From NCBI GenBank assembly GCA_028712475.1, contig JAQTQB010000001.1, positions 124,001-188,000 on the forward strand: a stretch of 64,000 nucleotides of DNA. The letters run 5' to 3'. This DNA is from Verrucomicrobiales bacterium (GTDB lineage Bacteria; Verrucomicrobiota; Verrucomicrobiia; Limisphaerales; UBA11358). The position numbers and the translations under genes are program-made. Below the pieces are notes generated by a model. It saw only the letters and a list, made by a program, of their open reading frames with translations, was not told the DNA's origin and made no database searches. Position 1 is the first letter of the stretch. Each line of letters starts with the position of its first letter. This document shows positions 37,713 through 46,947 of this stretch, one piece after another.

Positions 37713-40637
37713 CTAGAATTGAGCGCCGATGCCGAAGTAAACGATGATGGAGCCGTCCGAGGCACCGGAAGGTGAAGCCGTATCTGTCAGTAGCGGCCAA
37801 GCCACAGTCAGCCGGGCATCCAGATGACTGCCGATGTTGGCCGTGATGCCGCTGCCCACGCCCACTAATTGCTGCCTTGAGGACGAGGTGCCGGGTGTGG
37901 GATCGAGCCGGTAAACTTCGCCGTAATCCACAAAGGCCGAGGCACGCACCCAAAACGGAATGTCGCCGTCCACCATGCCGATGTTCACCTGCGGCGTGCG
38001 CGGCTCAAGCGTCAGCCGCCAGCCGGTGTCGCCGTAAAGTTCACCTTCCATATAGCCGCGCACCCCCGCCGTGCCGCCCATGGCGAACTGCTCATTGCTG
38101 ATCAGCGGCGTGCTGGCCCATTGTCCGTCGGCGTGCATCCGCAACGTCCAGCCTTTGCCAAGGGCCTGATCACGGCTGACCCCGGACAGGACGGTCACAT
38201 AATTGGCGCGGGCATTGGTCGAGTAGGAGTTTTGCGCAAAATCGCCATTGCCAGAATCAATGACAAACGGATTAAAGTTCACAGTCGCGTTAAAAAAAGT
38301 GGTTCCCAGCGGATCAGGAATGGAGCTGTTCAAGCCGATGTTCAGCGGCAGATAATTCAAGGTGCTGTAACGGGTCGGCTGCCCCGAGTGCGTCGCAGCG
38401 GTGTTGGTGATGAAATTTCCGGACGTGTCCTGATAAACCGATATGGCGTAAAAGTTGTTCGTGTTGTAACTCACGCTTTGGTAGTGCTTATAATCAATGC
38501 CGAAGGAGAGCGTGCTGCTGATCCCAGCAATCTCGCGCAATGGCAGGGACAGACGCCCGCCTAGACCGCCGTTCAAGGTGAGATTGTCGCCGCTGTCTTG
38601 CGAGATGATGACCAGCCCCGGCGGGTTGTTGACGATGAGCGAAGCTGGACCGGTTTTAACGCCGGTCTCGGAGGTCGAACGGCTGGCGTAGAAATTCAAT
38701 TCCGGCCGGCCCGTGGCGGGCGGCAGGTTGAACTTATGCGTGACTTCATTGTAGCCGAAGCTGGTGGGATTGCCTTCGACTTCCCGCTCCACTGAACTGG
38801 CAGCGGCCAGCGGCATCCGGTAATAACCGCTATAGTTCGCGATCAACGGATCATCCAGCGGCGTCTTGTTGAAATAATCGTTACCTTTCCACTGTTCGGG
38901 CGTGAAGCTGTATTGAAGTCCAACCTGATGATCCAAGTCCCAAAGGTTGTCGTATTGCAAACTGGAATTCACCCGCAACTGGGGCGTGCCGGGCGTGGAC
39001 TGGTTGTTGAGTTCCACCCGGCCGTGCATCGGAAACGTGTCCTTGACCTTGAGCGTGAGCGCGCTGGTGCCGGGTTCGGGACCGGGGCCGATGACGGGAT
39101 AAATCTGGCGGTTGCGGCTCGCGTTGGCGACATCCAGCTCGCGCTGAAAAACATGCGAGTTGAGCAGCATGTTCGTGTGCAGGCTCGGCAGGGCGCGCCG
39201 CACATTTTCCGTGCTGAACCAGCGGTTGCCCGTGACATTTATGGCGGCCAGCGGTGCCTCGGTCACTTTCACCTTCACCACCGCATTGGTGAGTTTCTGC
39301 GGCGGCAGCCCCACGGACACCGTCACATAACCGCGCTCACGATAGGCCATCTGCAAATCGCCCAGCGCCGCCTGGATGCCCTCGAAGGTCACGTTGGTGC
39401 CGAACGCATCCGGGACGTTCGTGAGGATGCCGCCGATGATGCCTGGCGCGAGGATTGAGTTGCCGCTCACCAGATATTTGTCCACCTTGAAACTGGGGCC
39501 GGCGTTGGTGGGCACCGGAAGCCGGTGGACTTTCCCGAACAAGGCCACTGTGTTGGAACGGGCCATGGCGTTCTGTTTTTCGGTTTCGAGTTGCCGCCTT
39601 GCCTCCTGCTCCCGGGCGGCGGCTTTTTGTTCTTCAGCCGCCTGCTCGGTCATTTTCTGATACAAGGCTGCGCGCGCCCTGGCCATGGCGTCCGAGTCGC
39701 CGTTGGCCGGGCTGGTCTGGGCAAATCCGGCGGTCGAAAAAAACAGTCCCAACATCAGCAACAGCGCAGTAATGCCGGCGGTAGTCTGTGACGGGGAACG
39801 GAGGACGGGGGACGCGACCCTGTCACTTGCCATCCGCTTTTGCTCGCGCCATTCGCTGGGGGTGACCCCGAAGCGTTTCTTGAACATGGCGTTGAACAGT
39901 CCGAGATGCCGGTAGCCGCTGTCATAGGCGACATTGATGACCTTGGCGTTGGAATCCGCAAGGAGCTGCTGCGCACGCTGGAGCCGCAATTCGGTCTGGC
40001 GTGTCCGCAGGGGCACGCCGAATTCCTCGCGGAACAGCCGGCTGAAATGGCGCTCGCTGCAATGCAACTGTCCGGCCAGACCGGCCAGGGACGCTTCCGC
40101 CAGTTCGGCCCCCGTCATTTTGTCGAGCAGTTGCCGGAAACGTTCATGCAGTTTATTGCCGCCGGCCGGTTCGGGGGCGGGTGTCGTCAACAATCCGTGC
40201 AACGCACTGGCCCACACCTGCAGCAGCGCGCAGCGCAGCGCCAATCCATCGCCGCCCAGAAGCCCGGCAATCCGCGCAAATTTCTGGGCGACCGGTTCGG
40301 CAGCGGTAAAGACCGATACATAGGGCGACAGCCGGTCGGGCGCAGTTTCGAGCTGATGCCATTCCGCCACGGTCAGAACGCCGTTGAGATATTGCGGCTG
40401 GACGGTGAAAAACTGGAGCTTGAGCGGGCCAAGCTGGCTGGCCCGCAGCCGCATGTTGCTGTTGAAATTCACGGCAAAGCCATCACCAACATTCAATTCG
40501 CGGGCATTTCCGCCGTTCAACCAGTAGCCCGCGCCTTCCGCCACTCGCGCGACAATCCAGCCGCGATATTGCGGAGTCCACTCGCCGGAAGGGCGCAGGG
40601 TCATTTCCTGGAGGATAAGGTGTCGCTCAACTGTCAT
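37713..40637 (-). CDS. Fused AraC-type regulator + TpsB (ShlB/FhaC-like POTRA/beta-barrel) transporter
   Basis: N-term AraC HTH (LHCSERHFSRLFREEFGVPLRTRQTELRLQRAQQLLADSNAKVINVAYDSGYRHLGLFNAMFKKRFGVTPSEWR), TM/signal (TAGITALLLMLGLFFSTAGFAQ), POTRA (FEGIQAALGDLQMAYRERGYVTVSVGLPPQKLTNAVVKVKVTEAPLAAINVTGNRWF) and barrel; single open frame. Confidence 0.9.
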   Translation of the reverse strand: MTVERHLILQEMTLRPSGEWTPQYRGWIVARVAEGAGYWLNGGNARELNVGDGFAVNFNSNMRLRASQLGPLKLQFFTVQPQYLNGVLTVAEWHQLETAPDRLSPYVSVFTAAEPVAQKFARIAGLLGGDGLALRCALLQVWASALHGLLTTPAPEPAGGNKLHERFRQLLDKMTGAELAEASLAGLAGQLHCSERHFSRLFREEFGVPLRTRQTELRLQRAQQLLADSNAKVINVAYDSGYRHLGLFNAMFKKRFGVTPSEWREQKRMASDRVASPVLRSPSQTTAGITALLLMLGLFFSTAGFAQTSPANGDSDAMARARAALYQKMTEQAAEEQKAAAREQEARRQLETEKQNAMARSNTVALFGKVHRLPVPTNAGPSFKVDKYLVSGNSILAPGIIGGILTNVPDAFGTNVTFEGIQAALGDLQMAYRERGYVTVSVGLPPQKLTNAVVKVKVTEAPLAAINVTGNRWFSTENVRRALPSLHTNMLLNSHVFQRELDVANASRNRQIYPVIGPGPEPGTSALTLKVKDTFPMHGRVELNNQSTPGTPQLRVNSSLQYDNLWDLDHQVGLQYSFTPEQWKGNDYFNKTPLDDPLIANYSGYYRMPLAAASSVEREVEGNPTSFGYNEVTHKFNLPPATGRPELNFYASRSTSETGVKTGPASLIVNNPPGLVIISQDSGDNLTLNGGLGGRLSLPLREIAGISSTLSFGIDYKHYQSVSYNTNNFYAISVYQDTSGNFITNTAATHSGQPTRYSTLNYLPLNIGLNSSIPDPLGTTFFNATVNFNPFVIDSGNGDFAQNSYSTNARANYVTVLSGVSRDQALGKGWTLRMHADGQWASTPLISNEQFAMGGTAGVRGYMEGELYGDTGWRLTLEPRTPQVNIGMVDGDIPFWVRASAFVDYGEVYRLDPTPGTSSSRQQLVGVGSGITANIGSHLDARLTVAWPLLTDTASPSGASDGSIIVYFGIGAQF
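39791..39811 (-). repeat. Three tandem heptads (CCCCCGT-CCTCCGT-TCCCCGT) at the AraC/TpsB junction
   Basis: Minus strand CCCCCGTCCTCCGTTCCCCGT, 21 bp, in frame, encoding SPVLRSP linker. Confidence 0.85.
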
Positions 40638-40763
40638 CGAATGGGAGAGGATGGGGGAGCCATGCGTCAGACGCGTTTCGGAAATGTGACGATTGGGCAA
40701 CAATACCCGGCCGTCATGGCCGGAAAGTGTGTGCCGTTGACAACACAGCCTTCTCCAAGAAGC

Positions 40764-40797
40764 AAAAGACCGGTGCAGTTGCCTGCACCGGTCTTTT
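40764..40797. terminator. Strong bidirectional terminator hairpin
   Basis: AAAAGACCGGTGCAG-TTGC-CTGCACCGGTCTTTT. Confidence 0.92.
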
Positions 40798-40816
40798 GTG
40801 TTTAACGGGTCTCGGC

Positions 40817-42208
40817 TTAAAACGGAGAGATCACGCCGCCGACCGACGCGCGGCTGGATTTCATGTCGCTCAAGCGGATGGCCGTGGCGCTGTTCGTCTT
40901 GCTCAATTCGATTTCGTTTTCGATGCTGCCGATGAGCGGCGATCCGCCGTTGATCAGCGTCTGGGCGTTGAACACACCTAGGAAGGAGCCGGGCGTGGTG
41001 TTGTTGCCCAGCTTGGTCTGACTGATGTTCTGGTCACCCGGCGGGTTGGCCGACGGGTTGATGATGTGGACGAGCACGAGCTGGCTCCAGCACGGATAGT
41101 AGCCCAGGCAGATGGGCGAGAAGTCGTTAGTCACAGCATTGAGCTGTCCGCGAATATTCGGTCCCGCTGCCGTTGGCCACAGACCATTGAAGGAAACGAC
41201 CTGCAACCAGTTGGAAGCACCGACCCCTTTGGCGTCAGTCAGTGACAGATAGCCGATGGACTGGTTGCTCACACTGAAGGCGTTGGGGCCGACGTTGTTG
41301 TTGAGCACAGCAGCGACATTGCCGCCGCCGACATAACCATATCCCCAATTCTGGTTGACGTTGCCCAAACCAGCCGGGCCAACAACGCCGAAGGGGAAAT
41401 TGCCGACGCCCGTCGCCGTCGAACTGGTGGGCAGATACCAAAATTGGTTGGTCACATCATAGATATAAACGCCGACCGGGTCACCAAAGCCATAATACTG
41501 CTGGGCGGTTTCCGCGCGGCGCGTGCCGGAATCGGAAGTGCGCTGCAACAGATAAATGAACTTGTTGGTGCGGTCATCGCCGTCCTTGTTGCTCCAGGCC
41601 GAAAGCGGGATGCGACCCTGCGGGATGCCGTATTTCAACTGTTCCCAAGTGACGTTGTTGACGTAGTTGGAAACGTCACCGGTCGCGCGTGATTTGCAAA
41701 TGACGAAGGGCAGAACCGCAACGTCTTCTTCAGCGTAGTTGCCCGTGGCCGGATAAGGCGTCACCGAAACAGACGCATCCGAGAAGGCAATCGTGGGCGT
41801 GTTGGTCACATAGTTCAAGGTGAGGCCGCCATTGGCTCCCAGACCGTCAGCCTTGGGGAAAGCGAGCTTGACGCTCTGTTCCACCGTCTGCACACCTTGA
41901 ACTGATCCCGTGAACAGGCCGTGGACGACCAATGTATCGCCAGCCAATTCAGTGAGCGTGCTCACCGGAGCGCCGGACATGACCCACGAGGCCGTGCTGG
42001 CGCTGAAACCAGAATTGGCGCCGCCGTGAGCAGCATCACCGTAGTAGATGTAAGTGGGCGTGCCACCAACAAATAATTTTTTGGAGGCTTCATAGCAGTT
42101 CTGACGGAACGCCGTGGAACCGGTCAGATACACGTCAACGGTGGCCGCCATGAGCGGCGAGGCGCTGACGAGGCCGAGCGCCAGAGAGAGGAGCAGTGTT
42201 TTTTTCAT
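40817..42208 (-). CDS. Secreted periplasmic-binding-protein-like (PstS/PBP-like) protein
   Basis: Signal peptide; YLTGSTAFRQNCYEA and LLQRTSDSGTRRAETAQQ resemble the ligand motifs of PstS-type proteins. Confidence 0.6.
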   Translation of the reverse strand: MKKTLLLSLALGLVSASPLMAATVDVYLTGSTAFRQNCYEASKKLFVGGTPTYIYYGDAAHGGANSGFSASTASWVMSGAPVSTLTELAGDTLVVHGLFTGSVQGVQTVEQSVKLAFPKADGLGANGGLTLNYVTNTPTIAFSDASVSVTPYPATGNYAEEDVAVLPFVICKSRATGDVSNYVNNVTWEQLKYGIPQGRIPLSAWSNKDGDDRTNKFIYLLQRTSDSGTRRAETAQQYYGFGDPVGVYIYDVTNQFWYLPTSSTATGVGNFPFGVVGPAGLGNVNQNWGYGYVGGGNVAAVLNNNVGPNAFSVSNQSIGYLSLTDAKGVGASNWLQVVSFNGLWPTAAGPNIRGQLNAVTNDFSPICLGYYPCWSQLVLVHIINPSANPPGDQNISQTKLGNNTTPGSFLGVFNAQTLINGGSPLIGSIENEIELSKTNSATAIRLSDMKSSRASVGGVISPF

Positions 42209-42271
42209 ATTGTTAGTTTTATTTTGGTTGATATTGCCGGTTGATTTTTTAGTAGAGTTTTCCTGGTTCGA

Positions 42272-43222
42272 TTATTGGGCGGTGATGGTGTAAAACTTGA
42301 TGTCATCGGTGGTCGTATCCGTCACGGTGTGAACGGCGTTGTCACCGCTGGTCAGCGTGGTGATGGCCGGCCAGTTGGTGGCGGCACCGGCGGTGGCAAG
42401 GTCGGCGGCACCACGCAAGGTATAAGTGCCGTAAAGCCCGGCGGTGTAAGTGATCGTGGTGGTCGTGTTGGTGCGGTTGATGGATTGGATGACCGGCACT
42501 GTGCTCGGATAGGCCACATAGGTCATCGTGCCATTGGGAGCCAGCTCGAAATAACCCAACCACGTTCCCTGCGCATAACCGTCGTTCGGGGTCATCTGGT
42601 AAAAATCCGAGCGGACGACTTTTCCGGCCGTCTGAAAATTATTCGGCGTGGTCTTCTCCGGGTTGCCTTGGAAGGTGCCGTCAAAATTATTTCCATAAGA
42701 GCCTTGCAGTGCCGTGCTGTAGCTGTTGCCGCTCGGATAATTGGCGTTGCCCGCGCTGGCGGACTCCTCAATCACAACGGTGGACGTGTTGTTGGGATTG
42801 GGGTTGGCGAGGTTGTATGCGGCTGACCCCACAGGAATGGTTGCCATGCGCAATGCCACGTTATCCTGGCTGCCGGCGGCTTTGGACAGCCAAGGGGCTG
42901 TCTGCTGATCCACAGAACTGCGGGGCGAAGTCACATAAAGCGTGTCGTTGCCCAACCAGGTGAAAGCCGACCAGTTAAGGTTGTTATTGTTGCCCAATTC
43001 GCCAAGCTGCGTGGCGTTATATTGGGAGACTGGTATTATTTGATTCGCGCTGGCACCAGTCAATGTGGCGACCGGTCCAATGTCCACCACCATGTCCAAT
43101 CCGCCTTTCCGGAAACAGAGCAATACGTCCCCGGTCGCGTAATTTGTCAATGTGCCTGCCATCATTTCGCTGGCCGCAAAGCCGGCAAGTAAAGCCATGA
43201 GTCCTATTTTTTTGTTTAGCAT
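42272..43222 (-). CDS. Secreted hypothetical protein
   Basis: Signal peptide MLNKKIGLMALLAGFAASEMMAG; T/N-rich beta-like sequence. Confidence 0.75.
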   Translation of the reverse strand: MLNKKIGLMALLAGFAASEMMAGTLTNYATGDVLLCFRKGGLDMVVDIGPVATLTGASANQIIPVSQYNATQLGELGNNNNLNWSAFTWLGNDTLYVTSPRSSVDQQTAPWLSKAAGSQDNVALRMATIPVGSAAYNLANPNPNNTSTVVIEESASAGNANYPSGNSYSTALQGSYGNNFDGTFQGNPEKTTPNNFQTAGKVVRSDFYQMTPNDGYAQGTWLGYFELAPNGTMTYVAYPSTVPVIQSINRTNTTTTITYTAGLYGTYTLRGAADLATAGAATNWPAITTLTSGDNAVHTVTDTTTDDIKFYTITAQ

Positions 43223-43504
43223 ATGTTTATGATTTAGATTTAATACCGTTCAGATTCCAATTCGTCCCAGTCCGCACATCCTATAAACACACCGGCCCGC
43301 CAGCCTCCATAAACCAGCCAACCACCACCAGTTTGTGACGGATGGCGTTCATGGCCAAAACCCTTGCCAGACAAAGGATTTTTACGCTTAACCCGCCCGC
43401 CATGAGAAACAGCCTTTGCGCGTCACTCAAACGTAACGAAGCTTCCCGTTTGATTTTCGTTAAAACGAATTCGGAAAACAAAATCCGTCCTGCCAGATTA
43501 GTTT

Positions 43505-43585
43505 GTAGTCCGTAGTCAGTGGTTGGCAGCCAAAGCCGCGAGCCGCCTTCAACGACTGGCCGTTGACTGCCCGCTACGGACTGCC
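43505..43585. repeat. Imperfect short-period inverted repeat
   Basis: GTAGTCCGTAGTCAGTGGTTGGCAG ... CTGGCCGTTGACTGCCCGCTACGGACTGC. Confidence 0.75.
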
Positions 43586-43698
43586 GGCTGGCCAGAATTG
43601 TTTCAATTGGGTTACGGCCGGGTGAAGTTTGGATGACAGCCGCAATAAGTTGTTGCCAAAGTTATTCATGCTGTAGCAGAGTCGGCTGTCCTGGAGTT

Positions 43699-44667
43699 AT
43701 GAACGCTGACCAACCACATCTGGACCTGAATCTGGGCGAGCCGATCACCTGCCGGTCGGTCTGGATTTCGGACATCCATCTCGGCACGAAGCACGCCCGC
43801 GTCGCCGAACTGCTGGACTTCCTCCGCGTGGTGGACTGCAAATATCTCTACCTCGTCGGCGATCTGATAGACGGCTGGGAACTGAAGTTCCGCTGGTTCT
43901 GGCGCGACGACTACAACGTGCTCATCCAAAAACTGCTCCGCAAAAGCCGCAAGCAGACCAAGGTCATCTATATCTCCGGCAACCACGACGAGTTCATCGA
44001 ACAGTTCATGGGGATGCGTTTCGGCAATGTCACGATCGCGCGCCAGGCGATCCACACCGCCGCCGACGGGAAAAAATATCTCGTCATCCACGGCCATCAG
44101 GCTGACGGTTTGACGCACTTTAATCATCTGCTGGAAAAGCTGGGCTCGCACCTCTACAACTGGATTCTCGACTTCAACCTGTATTTCAACCGGCTGCGCC
44201 GCGCGCTGGGCTTTGGCTACTGGTCGCTGGCGGCGTATCTGAAATCCAGGGCCAAGTCCGCCGTGAAATTCGTCACCGAATATGAGGGCACGCTCGCCGC
44301 CATGGCGCGCAGCCATCAAACCGACGGCGTCATCTGCGGCCACATCCACCGCGCGGAGATGAAGATGATTGACGGCGTGCAATACTTGAACTGCGGGGAT
44401 TGGGTTGAAAGCTGCACGGCTTTGATTGAAGATTTCGAAGGCAAGATCAAACTCATTCACTTCCATGAAAATGATGTTCTGCGTGCTGGGCGAGGGCCGG
44501 GGCCACATGACCCAGGCGATGGCCGTCAAGGAAATGGCCGAGGCAGCCGGACATCAAATCGTCGCCGTCACGCTCGGCGCGGGCGCGCAACGGCCGATGC
44601 CGGATTACTTCGCATCGGCGATGAAGATCTCCGTCCGGCAACTGCCGACGCTGGAGTTCAAATATAA
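43699..44667 (+). CDS. Metallophosphoesterase (UDP-2,3-diacylglucosamine hydrolase-like)
   Basis: VWISDIHLGTKHARV...YLVGDLIDGWELK...YISGNHDEF...VICGHIHRAEMK; out-of-frame overlap with the next gene at 3' end. Confidence 0.9.
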   Translation: MNADQPHLDLNLGEPITCRSVWISDIHLGTKHARVAELLDFLRVVDCKYLYLVGDLIDGWELKFRWFWRDDYNVLIQKLLRKSRKQTKVIYISGNHDEFIEQFMGMRFGNVTIARQAIHTAADGKKYLVIHGHQADGLTHFNHLLEKLGSHLYNWILDFNLYFNRLRRALGFGYWSLAAYLKSRAKSAVKFVTEYEGTLAAMARSHQTDGVICGHIHRAEMKMIDGVQYLNCGDWVESCTALIEDFEGKIKLIHFHENDVLRAGRGPGPHDPGDGRQGNGRGSRTSNRRRHARRGRATADAGLLRIGDEDLRPATADAGVQI

Positions 44668-45550
44668 GAACAACCGCGCCGTCAGCAATGCGGCCACACT
44701 GCTTGGCGTGTTCGGAAAACTACCGAAATACTTCCGCATCCGTCGCCAGCTCGACGACATCGTCCGCGAAACGCAGCCGGACGTGATCCTCAATTTCTTC
44801 GAGCCGATGGCCGCGTTCTATGCCATCACGCGCCGCCGTCGCCCGCCGGTCGTTGCCATCGGCCATCAGTTCATGTTCCAGCATCCCGGCTACGTCCGCG
44901 CGCCGCAGTTGTGGAAACAGTTGTTGAGCATGAAAATTTACACGCGCCTGCTCGGCGCGCGCGCGACCAGGCTGGCGCTCTCGCTCTACGCAGCGCCGGA
45001 CTTGCCGGGGAAACGAATCGTCGTCGGCCCGCCGATTTTGCGGAAACAACTTTTCGGGCTGGTATCAAAACCAGACGGCGGCTTCGTGCTCGTGTATTTG
45101 CTCAACCACGGTTACGCCGGGCAAATCATTGCGTGGAGCGCGAAGAACCCGCTGACGAAGCTGCATTGTTTTTACGACAAGCCGGGCGCGCCGGCGGAAT
45201 TTCAACATTCGCCGTCGCTCACGTTTCACCGGCTCGACGGCGAAAAGTTTTTGCAGATGATGGCGGAGTGCCGCCACGTCGTCTGCACCGCCGGGTTTGA
45301 ATCCGTCAGTGAAGCTGCGTGGCTCGGCAAGCCGCTGTTTCTTGTGCCGGTGGAAAATCACATCGAGCAGCAGGTCAACGCGCTCGACGCGCAACAATCC
45401 GGCCTTGGCCTCGCCGAAACAAGTTTCAACCTTGACCGCCTGGCCGAACTGCCAGACCGCCTGCCCGTGGAAAAATTTCAAAACTGGGTGAATTGCGCCC
45501 CGGAAAAACTTTTTGCCGCCATCAATCACGCCGTAAACTCTGCGCGATGA
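44465..45550 (+). CDS. Glycosyltransferase (MurG/UGT-like)
   Basis: MKMMFCVLGEGRGHMTQAMAVKEMAEAAGHQIVAV...VCTAGFESVSEAAWLGKPLFLVPVENHIEQQVNA. Confidence 0.9.
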   Translation: MKMMFCVLGEGRGHMTQAMAVKEMAEAAGHQIVAVTLGAGAQRPMPDYFASAMKISVRQLPTLEFKYKNNRAVSNAATLLGVFGKLPKYFRIRRQLDDIVRETQPDVILNFFEPMAAFYAITRRRRPPVVAIGHQFMFQHPGYVRAPQLWKQLLSMKIYTRLLGARATRLALSLYAAPDLPGKRIVVGPPILRKQLFGLVSKPDGGFVLVYLLNHGYAGQIIAWSAKNPLTKLHCFYDKPGAPAEFQHSPSLTFHRLDGEKFLQMMAECRHVVCTAGFESVSEAAWLGKPLFLVPVENHIEQQVNALDAQQSGLGLAETSFNLDRLAELPDRLPVEKFQNWVNCAPEKLFAAINHAVNSAR

Positions 45551-46794
45551 GCAACGGCAGCCTTCTAAAATTTCCGCCGGGCTTTTTGTGGGGCACCGCC
45601 ACGTCGCCGACGCAGGTGGAAGGCCACATCGACAATGAATGGACCCATTTCACCGCGCAAGACGGCGGCAACTGCCGCATCGCGTGCGACAATTATCACC
45701 GCTACCCCGAAGACATCGAGTGGATGTCCCGGCTCGGCACGAATGCCTGCCGCTTCGGCATCGAATGGTCACGGCTGCAATCCGCGCCGTTCGCGCCTCT
45801 GAATCAAAAGGAGCTTGAGCGCTACATTCACCTTTTGGACTGCCTAAAGGCAAAAGACATCACACCAATGGTCGTGCTGCATCATTTTTCCAATCCGCCG
45901 TGGGTCAGCGCCGCGGGCGGCTGGACGAATGCGGCGACGGTTCCAGCGTTTGTGGATTACGTCCGCCAGCTTGTCGCCGCGCTCAAAGAAAAAGTCTTTT
46001 TGTGGAACACGTTCAACGAGCCGGACACCTACGCCTGCGTGGCGTATCTGCTCGGCGGCTTTCCGCCGCAACACAAGTGGAAGCTCGGACAATTTCGCAA
46101 AGTGATCGCCCACATGGCCCGCGCCCATGTTCAGGCCAGCCGCATCATCCAGCGCGACGGCAACGCGGGGCGCAAACCCGAAGTGGGCATCGCGAAGAAC
46201 TGGACTTTTTTTCATGCGTATAAAAGATTTTCACCCTGGGACCGCACCACGGCATTCGCGTGCCACTACACGTTCAACAAATTCGTGCTGGACGCGTTTC
46301 TCGGCGGCGGGCGGCGGCGGGCCTCGACGTTCATCGGGTTGAATTATTACGGACGCGTCCGCTTCCACCATTTCCGCGCGATGATTCCCGCGAGCGGCAC
46401 GCCGGTGAGGCGGCTGAACGATTTTGGCTTCGTTTGCGACGACATGGTGGAGCGTTATCCCGAAGGCCTGGTGAAAATCCTTTCGTATCTTGGCCGGAAA
46501 TTTCGACTGCCCATTTACATCACCGAGCACGGCGCGGCGTCGCACGACGAAAAATTCCGCGAGCGCGACCTGCACGGGAACCTTGCCGCGCTGCACGGTG
46601 CGATGGCCGGAGGCGTGGATGTGCGCGGATTTTTTTACTGGTCGCTGCTGGACAATTTCGAGTGGCAGTTCGGCTACACGAAAAAATTCGGCCTGCTGTC
46701 CGTGGACTTCGCGGACGAAAAACTGCCGCGCACGATGAAACCGCTGGCGGAAGTTTATTCCAAAATCTGCCGCAATAATTCCTTCCAGGGATGA
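45547..46794 (+). CDS. Glycoside hydrolase family 1 (beta-glucosidase-like)
   Basis: FPPGFLWGTATSPTQVEG...WNTFNEPDTYA...IYITEHGAASHDE...FYWSLLDNFEWQFGYTKKFGLLSVDF. Confidence 0.95.
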   Translation: MSNGSLLKFPPGFLWGTATSPTQVEGHIDNEWTHFTAQDGGNCRIACDNYHRYPEDIEWMSRLGTNACRFGIEWSRLQSAPFAPLNQKELERYIHLLDCLKAKDITPMVVLHHFSNPPWVSAAGGWTNAATVPAFVDYVRQLVAALKEKVFLWNTFNEPDTYACVAYLLGGFPPQHKWKLGQFRKVIAHMARAHVQASRIIQRDGNAGRKPEVGIAKNWTFFHAYKRFSPWDRTTAFACHYTFNKFVLDAFLGGGRRRASTFIGLNYYGRVRFHHFRAMIPASGTPVRRLNDFGFVCDDMVERYPEGLVKILSYLGRKFRLPIYITEHGAASHDEKFRERDLHGNLAALHGAMAGGVDVRGFFYWSLLDNFEWQFGYTKKFGLLSVDFADEKLPRTMKPLAEVYSKICRNNSFQG

Positions 46795-46947
46795 AGCCGC
46801 CAGAACCCGCGGGCGTGACCTGCCGCGTTGTCAGCATTTGCGGGCAGTAAATAAAGTTATCCGCGGTTCATCAGCAATGGCAGGAATCCGCCGCCCTTTC
46901 TCAACGGCGGAATTGCACGCCGGCAAAAATTCGTTTAGCTTCGCGAC

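Noticed and set aside
43281-43481. 66-aa minus-strand ORF in intergenic region
   Set aside because: No recognisable motif, overlaps AT-poor repeat-rich intergenic DNA; insufficient evidence.
46885-46915. Hairpin AATCCGCCG...CGGCGGAATT after the GH1 gene as terminator
   Set aside because: No T-tract on either side; could be incidental or a weak processing stem.
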